Source: Bacteroidota bacterium
GTDB taxonomy: Bacteria; Bacteroidota; Ignavibacteria; UBA10030; UBA8401
DNA: 64,000 bases
Assembly (NCBI GenBank): GCA_021796215.1
Contig: JAJYOK010000003.1
Span: 204,600 to 268,599, forward strand
Reading direction: 5' to 3'
How positions within the stretch are numbered: position 1 is the stretch's first letter; each line of letters begins with the position of its first letter. Both the position numbers and the translations under genes were made by a program. The notes under the pieces were generated by a model. That model did not search any database and was not told where the DNA came from. It was given only the letters and a program-made list of their open reading frames with translations. Shown one piece after another: positions 52,478 to 61,388 of this stretch.

Positions 52478-52489
52478 ACGTGTTCTTGC

Positions 52490-55366
52490 TTACTTCAACA
52501 GCACCATCTTCTTCAACTGTGTGAAGTTGCCAGCGGTAATACGATAGATGTACACACCAGAAGCAACTTTCACTCCGTACCCGTTTGTCGCATTCCACAC
52601 AACATTGTGCGTGCCGGCTTCCTGCATTCCGGAAACCAACGTTGCTACCTCGCGGCCCGTGATGTCATAAATCTTCATCTCAACAAAAGCACGCTCCGGC
52701 AGCTTGTATTCAATTGTCGTGGATGGGTTAAATGGATTCGGGTAGTTCTGTGATAATTCGTACGTCGCCGGAACATTGTCGTTCTTTGTTCCGACGCTCG
52801 TAACGGAAGAAACGCTGTTGTCATTCAGGCTAATGCTTTCGAGGCTCACAACAATATTGTTACCCGAGCCGACAACCTCTGCTTCAATATTCAGAAGCTG
52901 TCCGCCGTGTGCCAATTCATTGCCGCTTGCCATCGCGATGGTCACAGCACCATCTTGAATATTCGAGGCAACCATGAAGTTGCTCGTCAAATCGGTTGTT
53001 AAGACGCGTTGTATTTTCAATTGAGTATTGTCATACACCAATCTCATTTGCGCAGAGCGAATGCCTGCGATATTGGCATCTACATATACCGGAATCGAAA
53101 TCATTTGTCCGCTCATACCGCTGACCGGCGATAACGAGACAGCTTTCGCCGGAACTGGTTGACCTGAAAGTGTGTGAATCGGAAGCGGTCCGCGGAACGG
53201 CAATGTCACTTGCCCAACAACACTTGAAAGCGTGACCGCTGCATCCATGGCGTTGACATCCAATCCGGTACTGGAAAGGTTGACATCGCCGACTTGTTTT
53301 TGTGCTGCGGTGAATTGAACAAGACCGACAGTATATTGCAGCATCAACGAAGCATCGAGCGCAGAGACTGTGCCGTTGCCGCTGACATCGCCGGTTCCTG
53401 CATCAACACCAACCATACCGTCTCCGTTGTAGCTTACATCGTCAAGATCCAGCGTCCACGGTGTTGAACCATCAGGAGCAAAAAACCAAACCGCATCTAT
53501 TGACACACGGGGACCTTTGATTTTTGGACTTCCGGATGTTACAACCCATGGTGTCCATTGTGTTGAATCGGCAATATTCCATTCATACAAATGCCACGCG
53601 CCGTCATTAATAACCGGTTTCTGAATTGAACGTTTTGTCGCCGGATCACTTGGATCATCAAGTCCGATTGCAACCGATGCACCAAATGGCGCACTTGTGG
53701 TTCTCATCCAATAACCAACCCAACCCACAGCGCCGAGACTATCGTTACTAGCCGGGGTGCCAACTCCGGAAAGATAGCGAACTTGCCATGAACTTGAAGA
53801 AGCAGTATTATCAATTAATTTTACTTCCATAGACCCTGTCCCGCCATGGGCAACAGCAGTAGTCCGTGCCGCTGTGGAGGCGGTGCTGATACCTGTGGTA
53901 GAGCCAGAGTAGTCAGGTGAAACGGAAAAATGTCCGGCACCAGCTTCAAAATTATCCATCACTTTTGAGGAAGAGGTCAACACCTGGAAGCCCATTGGCG
54001 CCGGTGTTGTAAAGCTGTTCTGCCCTGTCGACGGTGAGATGACAGCAATTTCTTCATTGGAATTTTCAAAGTACACAACGTTGCCTGCCGCATCAACGGA
54101 AATATCTGATCGAACGGTCGAGGCGTTTTCCTGTTTATCGGTATAAACCCACGCCTTTGCCGGCGTTGCGGTATTGAGTCCTGTAATCGCCCAAATACCT
54201 TGACCAGTCGGTGGGTTGCCGCCCCCAATTCTTGCGTTCACAAAATACAAGATGTCCTGTGAACCGTCCACAGCGGAACCGAAGGACATAGAAAGCGTGC
54301 TTGCATATCCCGAATCAGATCTGACCGTCCAAGATGTATCTGCCATTGTCAATGGGAATGTTTTCCCTTTCAAATCAAATTTTGCAACTCCCGAGTGTGG
54401 GCTTCCGCCGTTGTAGAGGAACGTCGCATATAACACGGAATCTCTTCCGAACGCAGCATCCCACCACATTTCAGTACCTCCGTTAACGAGAGTATCTTTT
54501 GCACCAAAATATGTAGCGGAAGCTGAATTAAGATGGAAAGAAAGTATTTTTGAATCACCTGTAAAAGTTGCCACCCCTGAATTGACATTTGCTACAACTG
54601 CAATTGTCTTCCCTGTTGTTTCTTCCATAACTGCCAAGCCGTACGGATAGTAGGCGCCATAGCCGGAATCCACCATCTCAACATTCAACATATCAGTATT
54701 ATAGCGGTATATCCGTTTAGCTGTTCTTCCGCAAACATAAATATAGCCATCGTTGTCTGCCTGTGAACCCCATCGCGCTTCACCAGGACCAAGCGCGATA
54801 CCGGTCGTTGTTAAATGATTATTGCCTTTCACATCGCCCCACGGCATACCGTCGGCGGTGAATCTGCCGACACCGGTGTTCGCCTGAAATCCGCCGTTGT
54901 CAATATCAAAAATAAATCCAAAATTCTTGAGGGCGGGATTATTAACGGTTGTCATTCCGCGCATTGAAAGTCCAGCCGCATCCGGATAAGAAATTTCGGT
55001 GTACGACGCATATCCTTTGTCATATGCCGTCAATGTCACTGAATATGTTCCGAGCGGAACATACACGCCATTGTCATCTTTTCCATCCCACACAACACAA
55101 GTATCTCCTTTTGGAAGAGTGTCGGTGGTAAATGTGCGGACAACAGTGTTTCCGCTTTTGATGACTGTGACAACCGAGTCGGCATGATCGCTCAAGACAA
55201 ATCGAATGGAAATTCCCGTACCATCGGTAAAGTTTCCATCGAATGGTTCTTGTGCGCCCTGCTGTGTGTAGCGAATGTTGTGAGCGAAGACGTTCGCCAA
55301 CACCCGCGGCGGTGTGAAGAGCAATCCTATCAGCACCACAATAGAAAGCATCCGTAGATATTTCAT
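52490..55366 (-). CDS. Type IX secreted protein with FlgD-like, dockerin-like and cohesin-like modules
   Basis: 958 residues; AAGGAGGT seven bases before the ATG; signal peptide 'LSIVVLIGLLFTPPRVLA'. Residues about 50-120 resemble the FlgD Ig-like domain ('TCVVWDGKDDNGVYVPLGTY'). About 130-470 is a propeller-like region. Residues about 480-655 resemble a carbohydrate-binding module ('WQVRYLSGVG', 'WTLDLDDVSYNGDG'). Residues 660-735 contain two calcium-binding type I dockerin segments ('GDVSGNGTVSALDASLMLQY', 'GDVNLSSTGLDVNAMDAAV'). Residues 742-845 are cohesin-like ('ISIPVYVDANIAGIRSAQMR', 'LVYDNTQLKI'). The tail has 'QNYPNPFNPSTTIEY' and 'LKKMVLLK'. Likely part of a surface assembly that binds glycans; function inferred from modules. 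Confidence 0.83.
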   Translation of the reverse strand: MKYLRMLSIVVLIGLLFTPPRVLANVFAHNIRYTQQGAQEPFDGNFTDGTGISIRFVLSDHADSVVTVIKSGNTVVRTFTTDTLPKGDTCVVWDGKDDNGVYVPLGTYSVTLTAYDKGYASYTEISYPDAAGLSMRGMTTVNNPALKNFGFIFDIDNGGFQANTGVGRFTADGMPWGDVKGNNHLTTTGIALGPGEARWGSQADNDGYIYVCGRTAKRIYRYNTDMLNVEMVDSGYGAYYPYGLAVMEETTGKTIAVVANVNSGVATFTGDSKILSFHLNSASATYFGAKDTLVNGGTEMWWDAAFGRDSVLYATFLYNGGSPHSGVAKFDLKGKTFPLTMADTSWTVRSDSGYASTLSMSFGSAVDGSQDILYFVNARIGGGNPPTGQGIWAITGLNTATPAKAWVYTDKQENASTVRSDISVDAAGNVVYFENSNEEIAVISPSTGQNSFTTPAPMGFQVLTSSSKVMDNFEAGAGHFSVSPDYSGSTTGISTASTAARTTAVAHGGTGSMEVKLIDNTASSSSWQVRYLSGVGTPASNDSLGAVGWVGYWMRTTSAPFGASVAIGLDDPSDPATKRSIQKPVINDGAWHLYEWNIADSTQWTPWVVTSGSPKIKGPRVSIDAVWFFAPDGSTPWTLDLDDVSYNGDGMVGVDAGTGDVSGNGTVSALDASLMLQYTVGLVQFTAAQKQVGDVNLSSTGLDVNAMDAAVTLSSVVGQVTLPFRGPLPIHTLSGQPVPAKAVSLSPVSGMSGQMISIPVYVDANIAGIRSAQMRLVYDNTQLKIQRVLTTDLTSNFMVASNIQDGAVTIAMASGNELAHGGQLLNIEAEVVGSGNNIVVSLESISLNDNSVSSVTSVGTKNDNVPATYELSQNYPNPFNPSTTIEYKLPERAFVEMKIYDITGREVATLVSGMQEAGTHNVVWNATNGYGVKVASGVYIYRITAGNFTQLKKMVLLK

Positions 55367-56157
55367 AGGTACGACCTCCTTAGTCGGTTGAAAAAATTAG
55401 TGGGTTAATTGTCAACGTTAACACATCAGTGATCTATACTTTTATTCATGAGGTTAGAGACTCAGTTTCCATTGCGTCGAAGTCGTGCAGCTTAAATTCT
55501 CTTAAAAAATCGTTTTGGGCGGAAACTTTTTTCTGTTCTGCTGTGCGTTAAAAAAAACATGACGGCGATGAAGCGTGTGTGCTGGGAACAGAGTGTGTGA
55601 GATAGTGCGTGAAAGGATAGTATCAACTACTGCATTCATTCCTCCGAAAAATTTAATCGAAAATTATTTCTTCGAGTTCTAAACTGCAGATTCACTGCTC
55701 AAGAGATTCTGGCGAAACTCTTGCTTAGGACAGTAGGGAATATAGGGTTTTTAATTTTAATAGCAAGAAGAAAATTGAAAAAGACGATTAAATTTTTATT
55801 ACGTAAATATTGCTGAAGAAAACTCTGCGTGTTCCGCCAAACTCAACCATAAATTCAACAAATGCATTGCCGCACCCAAATTACTGCCAAGCGACTATTC
55901 TGCGGACACTTTGCTGTATTTCTTCATATAGAAATCATATTCATCGGTTTTATAGCAAAAATGAAGTACAACAGAGCAAACGAATGTTCTGCAAGTTGTT
56001 CGGCAAGATGTTCTCGGATTTCCTTGAGACTTCACTTGAGAAGAATCATTTTTCTCTTTTGTACAAAAATTATCGGCACGAAGCACATAAAAGTATACGC
56101 CGCTTTCCTGCTGCTGCAGAAAAGCCTTTTAATTGAATAGCGGCTTTCCGTATGATT
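55367..56157. other. Long AT-rich non-coding region
   Basis: About 790 bases between the 958-aa gene and the Omp85-family gene. The promoter of the 958-aa gene should be at the left end. Short open frames exist (for example 55810-56136 plus) but have no ribosome-binding site and atypical composition. A weak hairpin AAAGCC (56121-56126) / GGCTTT (56142-56147) near the right end may terminate the minus-strand Omp85-family gene. Confidence 0.5.
56121..56147 (-). terminator. Weak candidate terminator of the Omp85-family gene
   Basis: AAAGCC and GGCTTT pair over six bases with a 15-base loop, with TTTT just after the stem on the minus strand (GGCTTTTC). It starts 11 bases after the stop codon. 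Confidence 0.35.
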
Positions 56158-57489
56158 TCAGAATGCAGCGCCGATATCAAATATCAATTCTCCCTTACCC
56201 GCGTTGCCCGGAAAAGCATATTCAATCCGCGCGACAGCGCTGTACGAAAGAAGGAAATGAAAACCAAAGCCGTAGCCGCCAAGAAAACGATTGAGCGCAA
56301 GCGGCTGGTTACGGTACCACACATCGCCGCCGTCTGCAAACAGTGCAAAATACAATGCGTAACGAATGACACGAAATTGTTCGATAGGAATTAGCTCGGA
56401 ACGGAAGTATGACGGTGAAATGATCGGAAGATGAAGTTCTGCATTCCCGCCGAAAATATTTTCACCTTCGAGAATCGTCGTGAACCGTCCTCGAATGCGC
56501 TCGTTATACCCATAATACACATGCCCGTAGTTCGGCACCCTGCCACCCTGCACACCGCTTCCGAAGACGCGCGCCGCAAACACGATGCCCTTCACTGTCG
56601 GAATATAACGGCGGAAATCAAAATTGTAACGCTGGTAATTCACTTCGCTTTGACCGAATCCCAATTTCGAAGCGCTGACTGAAAGCAACGTTCCATATCC
56701 CGGATACTCTCCAAGGTCGCGCGTATCGTACTGGTATCCCGCGTTGAAAGAAAAATAGGAATCGGTTCCTGTCGGCGAAAGGGTTCTGCCGGCACGGTTA
56801 TCGCTGACTGTCACGCTTGTATATTCGATTGATGTCGTTGCTGTGCTGAACAACGAAAAACGTTTTCCGATGATCACCTGGCCGTCCAGATGCCGCTCGT
56901 CAAATTCGGGACCGCTCTGAAGAGAAATAAGACTTTTATTTTTGATGACGCCGTACTCAAACTTTGTATTGAGAAATAAATTCCATTCTGACTCAATCAA
57001 CGGATTGACATATTGAAACGAGACAAACGGATCATAGCCGAGCGCAAATTGTGCGTACAGTTGTTCGTTCCGCCCGCGAAAATTTGAGTGAACAACACCG
57101 AGTCCATAATAGAGATGTGACCATGAATGATCCTTCAATCCGAAAATAGGATACGGATAGAAAAACCACCGCTCGTTCACAAGTACGAGCAGCGTTGCCG
57201 TTGTCGAATCGGGAATAACATGAATGTCAACACGATTGAAAAGGCGGAGGCTGTAAATGCGATTGATATCGAATGCAATTGCGTGCCGTGTGATCAGTGA
57301 CCCGACTTTGAGCGACATCTCCCGTTTAATGACAAAATCTTTCGTTTTTTCGTTTCCGGAAATGACGATTTTTGCGACGCGAAGCGTTGAATCGGGAAAC
57401 GGCGGCTGAATCGCAAGAGAATCTATTTCTTGCGCGCGAAGCGGGGATAGTGAGAGAAGAAAAAAGATTATGCAAAGGAAAATTTTCAT
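56158..57489 (-). CDS. Omp85-family (BamA/TamA-like) outer-membrane protein with one POTRA domain
   Basis: 443 residues from the ATG at 57489. Signal peptide 'IFLCIIFFLLSLSPLRAQ'. Residues about 38-110 are one POTRA domain ('VAKIVISGNEKTKDFVIKRE', 'LRLFNRVDIHVIP'). The rest is the 16-strand surface-antigen barrel: 'VVHSNFRGRNEQLYAQFALG' (the conserved 'N..GRGE'-like turn), 'YDTRDLGEYPGYGTLLSVSA', 'FLGGYGFGFHF', and the ending 'GKGELIFDIGAAF' with final Phe. BamA has five POTRAs, so this is not BamA itself; it may assist insertion or secretion of specific proteins. The longer frame to 57549 is not needed. Confidence 0.86.
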   Translation of the reverse strand: MKIFLCIIFFLLSLSPLRAQEIDSLAIQPPFPDSTLRVAKIVISGNEKTKDFVIKREMSLKVGSLITRHAIAFDINRIYSLRLFNRVDIHVIPDSTTATLLVLVNERWFFYPYPIFGLKDHSWSHLYYGLGVVHSNFRGRNEQLYAQFALGYDPFVSFQYVNPLIESEWNLFLNTKFEYGVIKNKSLISLQSGPEFDERHLDGQVIIGKRFSLFSTATTSIEYTSVTVSDNRAGRTLSPTGTDSYFSFNAGYQYDTRDLGEYPGYGTLLSVSASKLGFGQSEVNYQRYNFDFRRYIPTVKGIVFAARVFGSGVQGGRVPNYGHVYYGYNERIRGRFTTILEGENIFGGNAELHLPIISPSYFRSELIPIEQFRVIRYALYFALFADGGDVWYRNQPLALNRFLGGYGFGFHFLLSYSAVARIEYAFPGNAGKGELIFDIGAAF

Positions 57490-57584
57490 TCCACGTATAA
57501 AATAAAAAAGACTTGTTCCCACGGACCGCCTTCGGCAAATGAAATCCACTCACATCTGCCAATTCAATTTCTGCAACACTTGAT

Positions 57585-57992
57585 TTATTTTATCAACGCG
57601 CGATGTTCAACGGCGATACATTTATCCATCACAACATCCAGTCCGGCGGCTTCGGCTTTTTTTGCCGCTTGCTCATTGATCACACCGAGCTGCATCCACA
57701 CGCTGCGCGCTCCGACAGCGATCGCTTCATCAATCACCGGTTCAACATCATCCGGATTTCTGAAAATATCCACGATGTCAATTTTTTCCGGCACTGAAGA
57801 AAGGTCCGGGAAGCATTTCATACCGAATACTTCGTGATATTTCGGATTGACGGGAAACACCGCATATCCTTTACGGCTGAGAAACTCCGCAATCGAACCG
57901 CTGTCGCGCCACGGTTTTGGCGAAGCTCCGACAACGGCAATGGTTTTTGCATTCTTCAAAAGCGTTCGTATTTCTTCCTGCGATTCTTTCAT
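57585..57992 (-). CDS. CoA-binding-domain protein (YccU-like)
   Basis: 135 residues from the ATG at 57992. A Rossmann CoA_binding domain: 'AKTIAVVGASPKPWRDSGSI' (the P-loop-like start), 'GYAVFPVNPKYHEVFG', 'IDIVDIFRNPDDVEPVIDEA', 'SVWMQLGVINEQAAKKAEAA' and 'DVVMDKCIAVEH'. The family is present in most bacteria; several members bind CoA in structures but the cellular role is not settled. The gene starts 7 bases after the stop of rnc, so it is probably co-transcribed with the fab-rnc operon. Confidence 0.9.
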   Translation of the reverse strand: MKESQEEIRTLLKNAKTIAVVGASPKPWRDSGSIAEFLSRKGYAVFPVNPKYHEVFGMKCFPDLSSVPEKIDIVDIFRNPDDVEPVIDEAIAVGARSVWMQLGVINEQAAKKAEAAGLDVVMDKCIAVEHRALIK

Positions 57993-57999
57993 TTTTTTC

Positions 58000-58854
58000 T
58001 TAGTGAACCGAAGGGCGGTGCTGCTCTTGCGTATCGTGAACGAAGCGCGCCATTCCTTGCTCTGCGGCAGATTGTTCCGCTTCTTTTTTATTTTTCCCGA
58101 CACCGGTACCAAACGATTCTTTTCCGATGAACACTTCTACCGTAAACGTGCGGTCATGGTCGGGCCCTTCTTCTTTTATAACACTATACCGCGGGATCGG
58201 CATTCCATGCGCCTGAGCAAATTCCAGCAGCGCGCTTTTGTAATTATCATCCGGCGCGTCGAGAAAACCGTTGCGGAGCGCTTTTTCCACCTGCAGGATA
58301 ATAAATTTCTGAACTGGCTTTATTCCGCCGTCAAGATACATCGCGCCGAGCAGCGCTTCAAATGCGTCGGCAATAATCGTGTCTGCTCCTTTTTCCGCCG
58401 CTTGCGATGCACTCATGCTGAGAATAAGAAAATCCCAAATGTTTAAAACGCGCGCGTAATAGATCAACGCCTTACGATTCACAAGCCGCGAGCGCAGAAT
58501 CGTCAATTCGCCTTCTTCCGCATTTGGATAAGTGGAATACAAAAATTCCGCGACAACCAAATTCAACACTGCATCGCCGAGAAATTCAAGGCGTTCATTC
58601 GATTGAAGGTTCGAAAGATTTGAATTCTGAAGATAAGAACGGTGAACAACCGCCTGAACAAACACCATCTGATTTTTGATCCGGTAATTAAGGGTTCGCT
58701 CGAGCTGGTGAAAATCAATCTTACCGGCTAAGGAAGTGAAGAGCGGCGGTGTTTGCGGAGACGATTTCTGTAGCGTGAAGCGCCGAAAAAAATTCGCAAT
58801 CCATCCGCCAAAAGATAACGCACGGCGGGTTTTCAATTGACGCAAACTGATCAC
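58000..58854 (-). CDS. rnc: Ribonuclease III
   Basis: 284 residues, with an N-terminal extension of about 45 residues over E. coli Rnc. Signature 'NERLEFLGDAVLNLVVAEFL' holds the catalytic Glu and Asp, and 'ADAFEALLGAMYLDGGI' the second metal-binding pair. The C-terminal double-stranded-RNA-binding domain has 'DYKSALLEFAQAHGMPIPRY', 'FTVEVFIGKESFGTGVG' and 'KNKKEAEQSAAEQGMARF'. Cuts double-stranded RNA in rRNA precursors and structured mRNAs. It directly follows fabF, a common order (acpP-fabF-rnc) in many bacteria. Confidence 0.95.
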   Translation of the reverse strand: MISLRQLKTRRALSFGGWIANFFRRFTLQKSSPQTPPLFTSLAGKIDFHQLERTLNYRIKNQMVFVQAVVHRSYLQNSNLSNLQSNERLEFLGDAVLNLVVAEFLYSTYPNAEEGELTILRSRLVNRKALIYYARVLNIWDFLILSMSASQAAEKGADTIIADAFEALLGAMYLDGGIKPVQKFIILQVEKALRNGFLDAPDDNYKSALLEFAQAHGMPIPRYSVIKEEGPDHDRTFTVEVFIGKESFGTGVGKNKKEAEQSAAEQGMARFVHDTQEQHRPSVH

Positions 58855-58869
58855 ACGATAACTGCCTTT

Positions 58870-60129
58870 TTATGACTGAAATTTCTTGAAGAGGAGCGTT
58901 GCGTTATGACCGCCAAAACCAAATGTGTTGCTGATGGCAACGTTCACCGTTCGCTCAATCGGTACATTGGGAACATAGAACAGGTCGCATTCCGGATCAG
59001 GCGTTTCTTGATTAATCGTGGCGTGAATTTTATTTTCGACAATTGATTTCACGGCAACCACCGCTTCCACTGCGCCCGCCGCGCCAAGCAAATGTCCGAT
59101 CATTGATTTCGTTGAATTGACCGCCACCTTCTTTGCATAATCGCCGAACACAGTTTTAATTGCCGCAGTTTCATTTTTGTCATTCGGATATGTTGACGTG
59201 CCGTGCGCATTGATGTAATCAACATCTTCCGGTTTCAAGCCGGCATCCTGAATTGCGAGCCGCATGGAACGCACCGCGCCTTCGCCGCCCGGCGCCGGTT
59301 CGGTGATATGATGTGCGTCAGCCGTAAAGCCGATGCCGCCCATTTCGGCATAAATGTGCGCGCCGCGGCTGCGTGCGTGTTCAAGTTCTTCCAATATCAA
59401 CATGCCGGAGCCTTCGCCCATGACAAATCCATCGCGGTCTTTATCGAACGGACGGCTTCCGCGTTTCGGATCGTCGTTGCGCGTTGAAAGCGCCTTCATC
59501 GCATTAAATCCGCCGATGCCCATCGGACAAATGCCGGCTTCTGTTCCGCCGGTCACCATAACATCGGCATCGCCGCGCTGAATGAGAATGAATGCGTCGC
59601 CGATTGCGTGCGACGCTGTCGCGCATGCGGAAGTTGTTGCATAGTTTGGGCCCTTCAATCCGTACTTCATTGAAATTCTTCCGGCGGCAATATCCGAAAT
59701 GAGCATCGGAATAAAAAACGGACTGATGCGGTGCGGGCCTTTCGTTTCCCACAACGTTTCCTGCTGGCGCTGAAATGTCCACATCCCGCCAATGCCCGAG
59801 CCGACAATAACGCCGACACGCTCGCCCGGTGTTTTTGTGAAGTCAAGTCCGGAATCTTTCACCGCTTCTTCGGCGGAAGCAAGAGCGTACTGGGTGAACG
59901 GATCAACGCGCTGCGCGAGTTTCCGATCCATGTACTTGAGCGGATCGAAGCCTTTTAACTGGCAGGCGAATTTTGTGTCGTATTCTGTTGTATCAAAATA
60001 CGTAATCGGTCCCGCACCGCTTTCGCCGGCGAGAAGTCCGTTCCAAAAATCATTCACTGTTAAACCGATCGGCGTAATGGTTCCCATTCCCGTAACAACA
60101 ACACGCCGTACTTTTCCGTTAAATGCCAT
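58870..60129 (-). CDS. fabF: 3-oxoacyl-ACP synthase II
   Basis: 419 residues, usual length. Cys-His-His catalytic set: 'TTSACATASHAIGDAFILIQ' (nucleophile Cys), 'NAHGTSTYPNDKNETAAIK' (His) and 'NSTKSMIGHLLGAAGAVEAV' (Lys and His). Starts 'VRRVVVTGMGTITPIGL' and ends 'NTFGFGGHNATLLFKKF'. Elongates acyl-ACP with malonyl-ACP. It lies 127 bases after acpP, a spacer with two hairpins. Confidence 0.96.
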   Translation of the reverse strand: MAFNGKVRRVVVTGMGTITPIGLTVNDFWNGLLAGESGAGPITYFDTTEYDTKFACQLKGFDPLKYMDRKLAQRVDPFTQYALASAEEAVKDSGLDFTKTPGERVGVIVGSGIGGMWTFQRQQETLWETKGPHRISPFFIPMLISDIAAGRISMKYGLKGPNYATTSACATASHAIGDAFILIQRGDADVMVTGGTEAGICPMGIGGFNAMKALSTRNDDPKRGSRPFDKDRDGFVMGEGSGMLILEELEHARSRGAHIYAEMGGIGFTADAHHITEPAPGGEGAVRSMRLAIQDAGLKPEDVDYINAHGTSTYPNDKNETAAIKTVFGDYAKKVAVNSTKSMIGHLLGAAGAVEAVVAVKSIVENKIHATINQETPDPECDLFYVPNVPIERTVNVAISNTFGFGGHNATLLFKKFQS

Positions 60130-60256
60130 ACACTTTCTTTATATTGTGGAGAATCGATTCCGCCAACGGCGGCATGAAAAACTATATGGAGTGCCATTGC
60201 CGACAGCGCCCCTTCCGGGGCACCGTCGCAACGAACATCACAGAATTTGTACCAAC
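60130..60256. other. acpP-fabF spacer with two hairpins
   Basis: TCCGCC-AAC-GGCGGC (60159-60173) is another copy of the 6-3-6 palindrome (one terminal mismatch), and GCCCC-TTCC-GGGGC (60208-60221) is a second stem. Neither has a T-run, so differential mRNA stability of acpP is more likely than termination; that is inference. Confidence 0.5.
60159..60173. repeat. 6-3-6 palindrome, non-coding copy
   Basis: TCCGCC-AAC-GGCGGC between acpP and fabF; the core CCGCC/GGCGG is perfect, the outermost pair is lost. Confidence 0.5.
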
Positions 60257-60493
60257 TTACTTCGCTTTTGCTTGCAGATACTTGATTGCATCACCGACAG
60301 TGGAAATTTTCTCGGCATCTTCATCAGGAATCTGAAGATTGAACGCCTTTTCAAATTCCATCACAAGCTCAACTGTGTCAAGCGAGTCCGCGCCGAGATC
60401 ATTCGTGAAAGAAGCTTCCGGAGTAATCTGACCTTCGTCCACTCCTAACTTATTCACGATGATTTCTTTCACTTTTGCCGCAACATCTGCCAT
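60257..60493 (-). CDS. acpP: Acyl carrier protein
   Basis: 78 residues, acidic. The phosphopantetheine attachment serine is in '[20 protein letters not shown]'. Helix I is '[17 protein letters not shown]'. Carries the growing acyl chain for the Fab enzymes encoded around it. Gene order fabG-acpP-fabF is standard. Confidence 0.97.
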   Translation of the reverse strand: MADVAAKVKEIIVNKLGVDEGQITPEASFTNDLGADSLDTVELVMEFEKAFNLQIPDEDAEKISTVGDAIKYLQAKAK

Positions 60494-60547
60494 AATCGTA
60501 TCTCCTTATTGTTAATGTATAGAATAAATATAGGTCTCTCTTGAACT

Positions 60548-61294
60548 CTACATAACCATGCCCCCGTCAACACACAAAACTTGTCCTGTCACATAATTTG
60601 CCTCTGATGACGCAAGAAACCGAACCACTGCGGCAATTTCCTCAGGTTTCGCCGTCCGCCTCATCGGAATGACTTTCAAAATAGCTTCTTTTTGTGAATC
60701 AGTCAACTTCGCCGTCATATCGGTATCAACAAAACCCGGCGCGACCGCATTTACTTGTATGTTGCGCGACGCCAGCTCTTTTGCCACGCTTTTGGTGAAA
60801 CCGAGAATTCCAGCTTTCGATGCAGCATAGTTTGCTTGTCCGGCATTTCCTGTTATGCCAACAATCGAAGTGATGTTAATAATTTTGCCCGATTGTTGAC
60901 TCATCATCGGACGATACACTGCTTTGGTGAAATTGAAAACACTTTTAAGATTTGTGCCAATCACAGCATCCCAATCCTGCTCGGACATGCGCAGCAGCAA
61001 TCCATCTTTTGTAATGCCGGCATTGTTGACGAGAATATCGAGCTTGCCGAATTCCTGTATAATTTTCTGTACCAGTTCATTTGCCTGAGAAAAATCTGAA
61101 GCGTTGGATTGATACGCATTTGCTTTTCGTCCTTTGGAGCGAATCTCTTCTGCAAGCGCTTCGGCAGATTCTTTCGAGCTTAAGAATGTGAATGCAACAT
61201 CAGCACCGGCATCAGCGAGCGCCAGCGCAATAGCTTTTCCGATTCCGCGCGAGGCCCCGGTTACCAATGCAATTTTTCCGTTTAAGTCAGACAT
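60548..61294 (-). CDS. fabG: 3-oxoacyl-ACP reductase
   Basis: 248 residues, a classical short-chain dehydrogenase. NADP-binding 'ALVTGASRGIGKAIALALAD', 'NNAG' motif in 'LDILVNNAGITKDGLLLRMS', catalytic Ser in 'INITSIVGITGNAGQ' and the Tyr-Lys pair in 'ANYAASKAGILGFTKSVAKE'. Ends 'YVTGQVLCVDGGMVM', the usual FabG C-terminus. Reduces 3-oxoacyl-ACP in each elongation cycle. Confidence 0.96.
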   Translation of the reverse strand: MSDLNGKIALVTGASRGIGKAIALALADAGADVAFTFLSSKESAEALAEEIRSKGRKANAYQSNASDFSQANELVQKIIQEFGKLDILVNNAGITKDGLLLRMSEQDWDAVIGTNLKSVFNFTKAVYRPMMSQQSGKIINITSIVGITGNAGQANYAASKAGILGFTKSVAKELASRNIQVNAVAPGFVDTDMTAKLTDSQKEAILKVIPMRRTAKPEEIAAVVRFLASSEANYVTGQVLCVDGGMVM

Positions 61295-61388
61295 TTAAGT
61301 TCTCGGTTCAAAGTTTAAAGTTCAAGATTCATGAATCAATATTCTGCCGGTTTTTCCATTTTACACTTTCTTGTTTCGTAGTTTCTCT

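Noticed and set aside
55810..56136. 108-codon open frame on the plus strand in the AT-rich spacer
   Set aside because: No ribosome-binding site, no recognisable domain, composition like non-coding DNA, and a second frame of similar length overlaps it.
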